A DNA stretch of 6,575 nucleotides from Olsenella sp. (GTDB lineage Bacteria; Actinomycetota; Coriobacteriia; Coriobacteriales; Atopobiaceae): positions 1-6,575 of the forward strand of contig SUUD01000117.1 in NCBI GenBank assembly GCA_015062715.1. Reading direction: 5' to 3'. Positions 1 through 6,575 of this stretch are shown here, piece after piece. Below the pieces are notes generated by a model that worked only from the letters and a program-made list of their open reading frames with translations, was not told where the DNA came from and ran no database searches. The position numbers and the translations under genes were made by a program. Each line of letters starts with the position of its first letter. Position 1 is the first letter of the stretch.

Positions 1-73
1 TAGCTGAAGACACGTCTCATGCAAGCGCAAAACGAACTTTCTCAAACCTCACAGTCCGCACACCAAAGACCCG
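1..73. other. non-coding left edge, downstream of the GtrA-family gene
   Basis: This stretch lies after the TAG stop of the GtrA-family gene and is visibly less GC-rich than the rest of the window. I see no convincing coding frame, tRNA, promoter pair or strong terminator hairpin. The only symmetry is a 4-base arm (AGAC/GTCT) near position 7-16, too small to call. The gene or signal that explains it, if any, lies outside the window. Confidence 0.5.
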
Positions 74-472
74 CTACTCCCCCGCGTCGAGCCACTTCTT
101 GCGGCTGACGAAGTTCCACACCATGACGACGGCCGTCGCAAAGACCTTGGTCACGGTCACCATGAGGGGCGTCTCGCCCAGAAGCGACGTCCCACCCCAG
201 ATGATGAGCTCGTTGATGGCCAGGCCCACCAGCGACAGCACCACGAAGATGACCAGCTCGCGCGATCGCGAGAGGTCGTCGCGGTGCTTGAACACATAGC
301 GCATGGACGCCAGGTAGTTGAAGATCACGGACACTGTGAACGAGATGCCCGCCGCCAGCACGGGATTCACGCCAAACCCCACGTTCAGCAGCATGAGCAC
401 GCCATAGTCGACCAGGAACGCAAGCGCCCCCACCACGCCGAACTTCAGGATCTGTTGCACGAGCCCATCCAA
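74..472 (-). CDS. GtrA-family small integral membrane protein
   Basis: Small four-helix inner-membrane protein of the GtrA family (PF04138 type). Characterised members are proposed to move lipid-linked sugars across the membrane or to assist glycosyltransferases that decorate cell-surface polymers. From the proposed start it is 132 residues, the usual size. Hydrophobic segments lie near residues 9-30, 37-57, 72-93 and 103-122. Family-like features include KFGVVGALAFLVDYG at the first helix, FNYLASMRYVF after the second, and NFVSRKKW at the C-terminus. I chose the TTG at 472-470 because a Shine-Dalgarno-like GGGAAGGA ends 6 bases upstream and the protein then begins about 10 residues before the KFG motif. 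A longer TTG start at 529 would translate through the hairpin at 496-527 and add a non-family leader; a GTG at 460 is also possible. No partner glycosyltransferase is visible in the window, so the substrate is unknown. Local GC is lower than in the operon (about 60% in 301-360 by hand count). Confidence 0.88.
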   Translation of the reverse strand: MDGLVQQILKFGVVGALAFLVDYGVLMLLNVGFGVNPVLAAGISFTVSVIFNYLASMRYVFKHRDDLSRSRELVIFVVLSLVGLAINELIIWGGTSLLGETPLMVTVTKVFATAVVMVWNFVSRKKWLDAGE

Positions 473-486
473 AGCATGTCCTTCCC
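473..486 (-). promoter_or_regulatory. Shine-Dalgarno region deciding the GtrA-family start
   Basis: On the minus strand GGGAAGGA (486-479) is followed by 6 bases and then TTG (472-470). This is the best ribosome-binding match near the 5' end of the frame and favours the 132-residue product. An ATG at 477-475 lies closer to the purine tract but is in the wrong frame. Confidence 0.55.
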
Positions 487-489
487 GTA

Positions 490-527
490 TTGAAAGGTCC
501 CTCGTGCAGCCTGGCTGCCGAGGGACC
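490..527 (-). terminator. intrinsic terminator-like hairpin after rpoD
   Basis: The arms GGTCCCTCG (496-504) and CGAGGGACC (519-527) are exact inverted complements. Inside them GCAGC (506-510) pairs with GCTGC (514-518) around a 3-base CTG loop, leaving T505 as the only bulge, for 14 base pairs in total. On the minus strand the stem is followed by TTTCAAT, a short and imperfect U tract. On the plus strand it is followed by AAATAA, so it points in the direction of rpoD transcription. It begins about 25 bases after the rpoD stop. The short U tract makes full termination uncertain, and its 3' base lies only 23 bases before the GtrA-family start, so it could also act as a 5'-leader structure or partial terminator. 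Confidence 0.8.
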
Positions 528-552
528 AAATAATCGCAGGTAAAACGGAGTG

Positions 553-1905
<1,353 letters not shown>

Positions 1906-1918
1906 GTGCGCATCCTTT
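1906..1918 (-). promoter_or_regulatory. Shine-Dalgarno site for the UUG start of rpoD
   Basis: AAAGGA at 1918-1913 is 7 bases from the TTG start at 1905-1903, a normal spacing. It overlaps an ATG (1913-1911) in another frame, which is too close to the purine tract to be its start. The site supports initiation at UUG and not at the out-of-frame AUG. Confidence 0.7.
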
Positions 1919-1925
1919 CGACAGA

Positions 1926-1957
1926 CAGACTAGTCTATGATACCCGTTTCTAGTCCA
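1926..1957 (-). promoter_or_regulatory. small inverted repeat in the dnaG-rpoD gap
   Basis: The 44-base gap between the dnaG TAG stop and the rpoD start carries two CTAG-centred copies. On the minus strand GACTAG (1955-1950) can pair with CTAGTC (1933-1928) around a 16-base loop, extendable by two G-U pairs in RNA. The second copy sits inside a 10-base palindrome AGACTAGTCT (1927-1936). It could be a weak mRNA structure, a processing site, a protein-binding site, or chance. TATCAT (1944-1939) resembles a -10 element, but the hexamer 17 bases upstream (GTCTAA) is a poor -35, so an internal rpoD promoter is only a possibility. Confidence 0.25.
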
Positions 1958-3773
1958 GGTTAGACACCTTGGAGAGGCGAACGCTCAGCTCGTTCACATG
2001 CCGTTGGAGCTCGGAGGCCTCGCGGAAGAGCCGGTCGGCCTCCGCGGGGTCGAGCTGGCCCTGCAGGCGCGCCTTGATGGCGCGGACCTTGCGCCTGGTG
2101 GAGGCCAAGTCGACCGCATCGAGCAGCGACTCGAGGCTCCCCTGCCGCCCGGCGGCCTCGGAGCTGGCGATCTCGCCGCCCGCGAGCACGCGCGCCGCCG
2201 CCGGCTCGACCGCCAGCGCGGCCTGGACCACCTCGTCGGGGGTCGCCGTCTCCGGTGTCGCCAGCATCGCCCACGCCATGGTCTCCAGGCGCGAGTCCGA
2301 CCACGAGAAGGACCCGATGCGCACGGCGTGCGCGCGGAAGTCGGCAGGACGTGCCGCCATGAGGGCCAGAAGCTCCCGCTCCAGGCGGCGCTGCTGGCGC
2401 TCGTCGGGCGCGAGCTGGACGCGCGGGCGGGCGGGCCGTGCCTCCTCCTGGGGCGCCTCGGCCACGTAGGTCGCGCGCGGCGCGCGCACGGGCGCGGGCG
2501 TCGCCTCCTGGATGCGCCGACGCACGTCGGCGCGGTCGAAGCCCAGGGCGTCCGCCAGGCGCGTGGCATAGCTGTCGAGCAGGGGCGAGCGCTTGAGCGG
2601 CGCCAGCACCTGCGCCATCTCGTCGAGGGCGGCCACGCGCTTGCCGGCGACGTTGAGGTCGTAGCCGTCGATGCGCTTCTCGAAGACGAAGTCGATGAGC
2701 GGGCGGGCCGCCTCGAGCTGGGCGCGCAGCGCCTCGGCACCGCGCTCCCCCACGAACTCTGCCGGGTCGAGGTCATCGGGCAGCACCACGCACTTGAGCT
2801 GGGCCTCGGTCTTGTCGAGGTACTGCACGGCGGCGTCGGCCGCCTTCTGGCCCGCCGCGTCGCCGTCGAACATGCAGATGATCGTCTTGGCGAAGCGCGA
2901 GATGGTCTTGACGTGGTCGAGCGACAGCGCCGTGCCCAGCGTCGCAACCACGTTGCCAAAGCCCGCCTCGTGCAGGGCGATGACGTCGGTGTAGCCCTCG
3001 ACCACGATGGCGGTGCCGGTCGCGGCGATCTGCTCCTTGGCGTAGTCGAAGGCGAACATGTGCTTGGACTTGTGGAAGACGGGCGTCTCGCGCGTGTTGA
3101 GGTACTTGGGCTTGGCGTCCGTGAGCACGCGGCCGCCAAAGCCTATGCAGCGGCCCTGCTCGTCGTGGATGGGGAACATGACGCGCTCGTAGAAGCGGTC
3201 CTGCAGGCCCCCGCTCCGCTGGACGGCAAGGTCGGCCTCGAGGATTTCGGCCGGCGTGAAGCCCAGCCCGCGCAGGTGCGTCACGAGCGAGGCGTGGCCC
3301 GGCGCATAGCCCAGGTGCCACTTGCGGCAGACCGCGCCGCCGAAGCCGCGCCCCTTGAAGTACTCGCGGCCACGAGCGGGACCGGCTGCCTTGCCGCGCA
3401 TGAGGGTGGTGGCGTAGAAGTCCTGTGCCGCCTCGAGAGCCTCGATGAGGCGGTTGCGCCGGGGTCCCCGACGTCCCCCCTGCTCCTCCTCGATCTCGAT
3501 GCCGGCGCGGTCGGCGAGGTAGCGGATGGCGTCAGGGAACTCGAGGTTCTCGCGGTAGCGCACGTAGTCGAAGAGGTCGCCGCCCTTGCCGCAGCCAAAG
3601 CACTTCCACAGGCCCGTGGCGGGGTTGACGTGGAAGGAGGGGCTCTTCTCGTGATGGAAGGGGCAGCAGCCCCAGAACTCCTGGCCCCGCTGCTTGAGCA
3701 CGACGGTCTCGCCCACGAGGGCGACGATGTCGGTCGCCTGGCGCACGCGCTCCTTGTCGGTCTCGCTGATCAT
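1950..3773 (-). CDS. dnaG: DNA primase DnaG
   Basis: Replicative primase that synthesises the RNA primers for leading-strand initiation and Okazaki fragments at the fork, recruited by DnaB helicase. It is 607 residues, normal for the family. The N-terminal CHC2 zinc-binding domain covers about 1-95, with Zn ligands C37, H40, C58 and C61 in CPFHHEKSPSF and KCFGCGKGGD. The catalytic core begins near 110 and contains the basic KPKYLNTRETPVF segment (221-233). The Toprim fold shows E259 in VVEGYTDVIAL, ATLGTAL at 277-283, and the metal-binding pair D303/D305 in MFDGDAAGQ. After a Pro/Ala/Arg linker (about 423-455), the C-terminal 455-607 is the poorly conserved helical DnaB-interaction region. 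The ATG at 3773 overlaps the ribF stop as ATGA and follows a GGGGGTGAG ribosome site; the frame stays open upstream, but that part lies within ribF and has no primase character. The stop is TAG. Confidence 0.99.
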   Translation of the reverse strand: MISETDKERVRQATDIVALVGETVVLKQRGQEFWGCCPFHHEKSPSFHVNPATGLWKCFGCGKGGDLFDYVRYRENLEFPDAIRYLADRAGIEIEEEQGGRRGPRRNRLIEALEAAQDFYATTLMRGKAAGPARGREYFKGRGFGGAVCRKWHLGYAPGHASLVTHLRGLGFTPAEILEADLAVQRSGGLQDRFYERVMFPIHDEQGRCIGFGGRVLTDAKPKYLNTRETPVFHKSKHMFAFDYAKEQIAATGTAIVVEGYTDVIALHEAGFGNVVATLGTALSLDHVKTISRFAKTIICMFDGDAAGQKAADAAVQYLDKTEAQLKCVVLPDDLDPAEFVGERGAEALRAQLEAARPLIDFVFEKRIDGYDLNVAGKRVAALDEMAQVLAPLKRSPLLDSYATRLADALGFDRADVRRRIQEATPAPVRAPRATYVAEAPQEEARPARPRVQLAPDERQQRRLERELLALMAARPADFRAHAVRIGSFSWSDSRLETMAWAMLATPETATPDEVVQAALAVEPAAARVLAGGEIASSEAAGRQGSLESLLDAVDLASTRRKVRAIKARLQGQLDPAEADRLFREASELQRHVNELSVRLSKVSNLD

Positions 3774-4828
3774 GCGCTCACCCCCACACGTACCGTGCCC
3801 AGGTTCTCGCGCACCCAGTCGATGTTCTCGCCCACGACACGCTCGAGCTCGGCGAGCGTGGGAAACTCGCGCGGCGCGCGAAGCCACTCGACGAACACGA
3901 CCTCGACAAAAGAGCCGTAGAGGTCGCCCGAGAAGCCCATAAGGTTTGCCTCGAGGAGGCGCTCCGGGGAACCCTCTGGCATCTTGAACGAGCGCGGAAG
4001 CCCCACGTTGACGGCGGCGGGCCAGGCGGAGTCGCCCTGGCGCACATAGCAGGCGTAGACACCGTCCGCCGGCAGGCAGGCATGGGTCGACGGAACGACG
4101 TTGGCGGTGGGAAAGCCCATGCCGGCGCCCTCTCCCCTGCCGTGCGCGACCGTGCCACCAACCACATGGCACCTAGCCAGCAGCTCTGCGGCGGCACGCA
4201 CGTCCCCGGTGGCGAGAAGGCCGCGGATGCGCGTGGAGCTCACGGGCGAGCCGCCATGGTCGACCAGGCCCATGCCATGGACCTCGAAGCCAAGAACGCG
4301 GCCAAGCGCCTTGAGGGCCGCAACGTTGCCGGCACCACCGGCACCCAGGCGGAAGTCCTCTCCCACGTGGAGGGACTCGATGGGGGCGATGGCCGCAAGC
4401 GTGGATCGAACGAACTGGTCGTAGGGAACGGCCGCGACGCCCTTGTCAAAGGGTAGGGTCACCACGGCGTCAACGCCGAGCGAGAGCAGAAGGCGGGCGC
4501 GGGCGTCGACGGGAAGAAGCTCGGGCTCGGCACCGGCGGGCGCGAGCACGCGGGCAGGGTCGGGATCGAAGAGCACGGCGCAGCTGGCGACGCAGGCCTC
4601 GCGCGCATGGTCCACGCACGACCCCACGAGCCTCCTGTGGCCCAGGTGCACGCCGTCGAAGGCGCCGATGGCATAGGCACAAGGACGCGCATCGTCCCAG
4701 GGAGAAAACCCGCCGCCGCGCCGCACGAGCGCCCGGGCGCCCCGCACGGTCACAGTATCGAATTCGGGAAGGGGGACTCCACAGGCGTCGCCCACGAGGC
4801 GTGCCATCCCGGTGGCCGAGAGCGTCAT
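3770..4828 (-). CDS. ribF: bifunctional riboflavin kinase / FMN adenylyltransferase RibF
   Basis: Cytoplasmic enzyme that phosphorylates riboflavin to FMN and then adenylylates FMN to FAD. It is 352 residues, slightly longer than the common 300-330 length. The N-terminal nucleotidyltransferase domain (about 50-205) shows GAFDGVHLGHRRL (55-67, HxGH at 61-64), GEDFRLGAG (156-164) and SSTRIR (197-202). The C-terminal flavokinase domain (about 220-345) shows GMGFPTANV (236-244), DGVYACYV (255-262), the Glu-bearing LLEANLMGFSGDLYG (291-305) and a tail from FVEWLRAPREFPTL. Two departures from consensus are visible: FDPDP at 87-91 where FDPHP is usual, and NVGLPRSF at 274-281 where the flavokinase normally has a NPTF-type loop. 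The first ~45 residues, rich in Arg and Gly, look like a short lineage extension. The ATG at 4828 overlaps the truB TGA as ATGA; a second ATG at 4807 would remove 7 residues. No FMN riboswitch is seen. Confidence 0.96.
   Translation of the reverse strand: MTLSATGMARLVGDACGVPLPEFDTVTVRGARALVRRGGGFSPWDDARPCAYAIGAFDGVHLGHRRLVGSCVDHAREACVASCAVLFDPDPARVLAPAGAEPELLPVDARARLLLSLGVDAVVTLPFDKGVAAVPYDQFVRSTLAAIAPIESLHVGEDFRLGAGGAGNVAALKALGRVLGFEVHGMGLVDHGGSPVSSTRIRGLLATGDVRAAAELLARCHVVGGTVAHGRGEGAGMGFPTANVVPSTHACLPADGVYACYVRQGDSAWPAAVNVGLPRSFKMPEGSPERLLEANLMGFSGDLYGSFVEVVFVEWLRAPREFPTLAELERVVGENIDWVRENLGTVRVGVSA
3774..3785 (-). promoter_or_regulatory. Shine-Dalgarno site and ATGA coupling junction for dnaG
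   Basis: GGGGGTGAG (3785-3777) ends 3 bases before the dnaG ATG. GGGGGTGA matches 7 of 8 bases of GGAGGTGA, the full complement of the 16S rRNA tail. The dnaG ATG (3773-3771) and the ribF TGA (3772-3770) share bases as ATGA, which fits termination-reinitiation coupling. The site lies inside the last codons of ribF. Confidence 0.75.
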
Positions 4829-5769
4829 CGCGCCCTCACCCCCTCGATGCCCGAGGGGAAGCTCACCTGCGGCACGAGGGCACGGCCGCCCACGCGCCAG
4901 ACGCCCATGAGCCGCCCGTCGTGCACGAGGCAGACCGAGGAGCCGTCCTCGTACGGGACGACGCCCTGGGCTGCGGCGCGTATGCGCCTGCCGCAGGCGA
5001 CGTCGTCGAGCTCCTCCCCCACCAGCTGCCGCACCGGCAGCCCGAGGGCTGCCACCGGGTCGAGGGCGACGCGGGAGAGCCCCGTGGCGCCCAGCTCGGC
5101 CAGGCGCTCGAGGGAGGTGCACTGGTCGAGGGTGACGTTGCCGGCACGGGTGCGGCGCAGGGCACAGAGGTGCGCAGCGCTCCCCAGGCTCCGTCCGAGG
5201 TCGCGGGCCAGCGAGCGCACGTAGAAGCCCTTCGAGACCTCGAGGGCGACGTCCCAGACGAGCTCGCCGTCCTCGTGCCGGCAGCGCAGGAGCTCCGCCG
5301 AGAGCACGCGGACGCGCCGCGGCTCGAGCTCGAGGCTCTCGCCCTCGCGCGCGGCCTTGTAGGCTCGCTTGCCATTGACCGATATCGCCGAGAAGGCCGG
5401 GGGCACCTGGTCGTGCTCGCCTGCGAGCGACGCGACGACGACGCCGGCGACGGCCTCCTCGCCCAGGCGCGCGGGCACCTCGGCGACGCGCGTGACCTCG
5501 CCCTCGGCGTCGTCGGTGTTGGTCTCGCGGCCAAAGCGGATGGAGGCCTCGTAGCACTTGACCTCGCTCGTGAGCAGGGCCGAGAGCCGCGTGGCCTGGC
5601 CGATGCCCACCACCAGCACGCCCGAGGCGGCCGGGTCGAGGGTGCCCGCGTGGCCCACGCGCCGCTCGCCCACGGCGCGCCGCACGCGGTTCACCACGTC
5701 ATGGCTCGAGCAACCGAGGGGCTTGTCCACGGCGACGAGCGCGTTGATGCCAGACTCGCCGCGCCTCAC
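4825..5769 (-). CDS. truB: tRNA pseudouridine(55) synthase TruB
   Basis: Isomerises uridine 55 in the T-arm of elongator tRNAs to pseudouridine. It is 314 residues, normal for the family. Motifs in order: INALVAVDKPLGCSSHDVV near the N-terminus (8-26), the catalytic VGHAGTLDPAASGVL (38-52) with nucleophile D45, KCYEASIRFG (71-80, with the conserved Tyr73), NTDDAEG (84-90), VPPAFSAISVNGKRAY (122-137), and SKGFYVRSLARDLG (179-192), where Phe182 replaces the usual Thr. LCALRRTRAG (201-210) closes the catalytic domain. The C-terminal part from about 240 is consistent with a PUA-like RNA-binding domain (LPVRQLVGEELDDVACG, then VCLVHDGRLMGVWRV). Translation starts at GTG (5769-5767), which overlaps the upstream TGA as GTGA; the residues just after it match the usual TruB N-terminus. 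The preceding bases are G-rich, but GGAGG lies about 13 bases away, so initiation may depend mainly on coupling. Confidence 0.98.
   Translation of the reverse strand: MRRGESGINALVAVDKPLGCSSHDVVNRVRRAVGERRVGHAGTLDPAASGVLVVGIGQATRLSALLTSEVKCYEASIRFGRETNTDDAEGEVTRVAEVPARLGEEAVAGVVVASLAGEHDQVPPAFSAISVNGKRAYKAAREGESLELEPRRVRVLSAELLRCRHEDGELVWDVALEVSKGFYVRSLARDLGRSLGSAAHLCALRRTRAGNVTLDQCTSLERLAELGATGLSRVALDPVAALGLPVRQLVGEELDDVACGRRIRAAAQGVVPYEDGSSVCLVHDGRLMGVWRVGGRALVPQVSFPSGIEGVRAR
4829..4843 (-). promoter_or_regulatory. Shine-Dalgarno site and ATGA coupling junction for ribF
   Basis: GGGGGTGAG (4843-4835) lies 6 bases before the ribF ATG (4828-4826), which overlaps the truB TGA (4827-4825). It is the same 9-base string found before dnaG and sits in the last codons of truB. 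It supports 4828 over the second ATG at 4807. Confidence 0.7.
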
Positions 5770-6575
5770 GCGCCCCGCCTGCCCTCCTCGCCGCCGTCAA
5801 GCAGCGCGTGCAGGCGAGGGAGCACCGCCGAGAGGACCTCGTCGATGCCGCCGTCCATGGTGAATCCGGCAGCCGCGGCATGCCCGCCGCCGCCGAGCTC
5901 CCGGGCGATGCCCGAGATGTCGACGTGGGTCTTGGCGCGCAGGTTGCCGCGGACCTTGCCGGCGGCGACCTCCTTGAGGAACAGCGACACCTCCGCCCCG
6001 GCGACGCGGCGCACGACGTCGATCAGGCCGTCGCACTCCGACATGGAGACGCCCCCGCCGTTGATGTCGTCGAGCGTGGCGTAGCTGTAGGAGATGCGCC
6101 CGTCGTCGAAGGTGACCACGCGCGACATGACCTTGGCCTCGAGGTGCAGGTAGGCAAGGCGGTCGCTCTGGTATACGTTGAGCGAGATCTCGGAGGGGTT
6201 GGCGCCGGCGTTGACCAGGAAGCTCGCCACCGAGAAGGCCTCGGGGTCGGCGTTCTGGTACTGGAAGCGGCCCGTGTCGGTCATGATGGCGCAGAGCAGG
6301 TTCTGGGCCATGTCGGAGGTCATGCCGCCGCCGCAGTGCTCGATGAACTCGGCCACGAGCACGCCGGCCGCGCAGGCCTCCGGGCGGATGGCGGCGGCGT
6401 CCCAGTAGGGCTCGCCCGCCGGGTGGTGGTCGATGACGGCCACGCGCCGGGCGCGGCGCATGACCGCCTCGGCGTTGTTGAGGCGGTTTGCCGACGAGAG
6501 GTCGACGCAGACGAAGAGGTCGGGCTCGCCCTCGTATTCGCTCGCGCGCACGAGCTCCTCGGCGCCCGGCAGGAA
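5766..6575 (-). CDS. nrnA: DHH/DHHA1 phosphoesterase, NrnA-type (5' end outside window)
   Basis: C-terminal 269 residues of a DHH-superfamily phosphoesterase of the bifunctional nano-RNase / 3'-phosphoadenosine 5'-phosphate phosphatase type. Such enzymes degrade 2-5-mer RNA, and in some species pAp or cyclic-di-nucleotide breakdown products. In the visible part, D25 of VCVDLSS is the second metal motif, DHH at 49-51 (VAVIDHHP) is the signature, and D100 in MTDTGRFQY is the fourth. The DHHA1 substrate-binding domain ends with ELGGGGHAAAAGF (226-238). The first DHH motif and roughly 50-70 residues are missing because the reading frame runs off the right edge without a stop. A GTG near 6551 is inside the gene and is not its start. 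Its position just before truB matches the frequent rbfA-nrnA-truB arrangement, so rbfA may lie upstream. A related GdpP- or PDE-type DHH protein is less likely because no extra domains appear. Confidence 0.92.
   Translation of the reverse strand, partial: FLPGAEELVRASEYEGEPDLFVCVDLSSANRLNNAEAVMRRARRVAVIDHHPAGEPYWDAAAIRPEACAAGVLVAEFIEHCGGGMTSDMAQNLLCAIMTDTGRFQYQNADPEAFSVASFLVNAGANPSEISLNVYQSDRLAYLHLEAKVMSRVVTFDDGRISYSYATLDDINGGGVSMSECDGLIDVVRRVAGAEVSLFLKEVAAGKVRGNLRAKTHVDISGIARELGGGGHAAAAGFTMDGGIDEVLSAVLPRLHALLDGGEEGRRGA

Noticed and set aside
1939..1965. A promoter for rpoD inside the dnaG-rpoD gap
   Set aside because: TATCAT is an acceptable -10, but the best-placed -35 (GTCTAA) matches poorly and there is no extended -10, so I did not list it as a promoter.
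1998..3920. A 640-residue open frame on the plus strand opposite dnaG
   Set aside because: Low-complexity Leu/Ala/Val/Arg/Gly composition and no domain features. Stop codons are simply rare in this GC-rich antisense register.
3774..4172. An N-terminal extension of about 133 residues in the dnaG frame
   Set aside because: It lies within ribF, reads as Arg/Gly/Ala-rich shadow, and DnaG proteins begin a few residues before the Zn domain, exactly as from the ATG at 3773.
3770..5557. A 595-residue version of ribF reaching into truB
   Set aside because: The part upstream of 4828 is an Arg/Gly/Ala-rich shadow of truB; the ATG at 4828 has a ribosome site and the operon-style overlap.
4801..6084. 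A 427-residue plus-strand open frame across the truB/nrnA junction
   Set aside because: It is antisense to two clear genes, crosses their boundary, and shows biased composition without motifs.

Overview
This is an ordinary, gene-dense stretch of chromosome from a high-GC bacterium. All six genes lie on the minus strand, so they are read from the right end of the window to the left. The order of transcription is nrnA (5' end cut by the window edge), truB, ribF, dnaG, rpoD, and then a small GtrA-family membrane protein. The base composition, the RpoD with an acidic linker and a basic patch, and the joining of a translation/RNA cluster (nrnA-truB-ribF) to dnaG-rpoD suggest an actinobacterium. 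A member of the Coriobacteriia (Olsenella/Atopobium-like) is my best guess. That assignment rests on overall impression, not on a database match.

Region by region. Positions 5766-6575 hold the C-terminal ~269 residues of a DHH/DHHA1 phosphoesterase of the NrnA type. Positions 4825-5769 encode TruB, the tRNA pseudouridine-55 synthase. Positions 3770-4828 encode RibF, the bifunctional riboflavin kinase/FAD synthetase. Positions 1950-3773 encode DnaG primase. Positions 553-1905 encode the primary sigma factor RpoD. A strong hairpin (496-527) follows rpoD and probably ends the main transcript. Beyond it, 74-472 encodes a four-helix GtrA-family membrane protein, and 1-73 is non-coding.

How the genes work together. 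nrnA/truB, truB/ribF and ribF/dnaG each share a 4-base NTGA stop/start overlap, the usual sign of an operon with translational coupling. dnaG and rpoD are separated by 44 bases. The unit therefore joins RNA turnover, tRNA modification, flavin cofactor synthesis, replication priming and housekeeping transcription. It resembles the macromolecular synthesis operon (rpsU-dnaG-rpoD) with the nrnA-truB-ribF group in front of dnaG where rpsU would otherwise be.

I found no mobile element, CRISPR array, RNA gene, prophage trace or unknown multi-gene system. The points most worth a second look are the hairpin immediately in front of the GtrA-family start, the UUG starts of rpoD and the GtrA gene, the small inverted repeat between dnaG and rpoD, and a few non-consensus residues in RibF and TruB.
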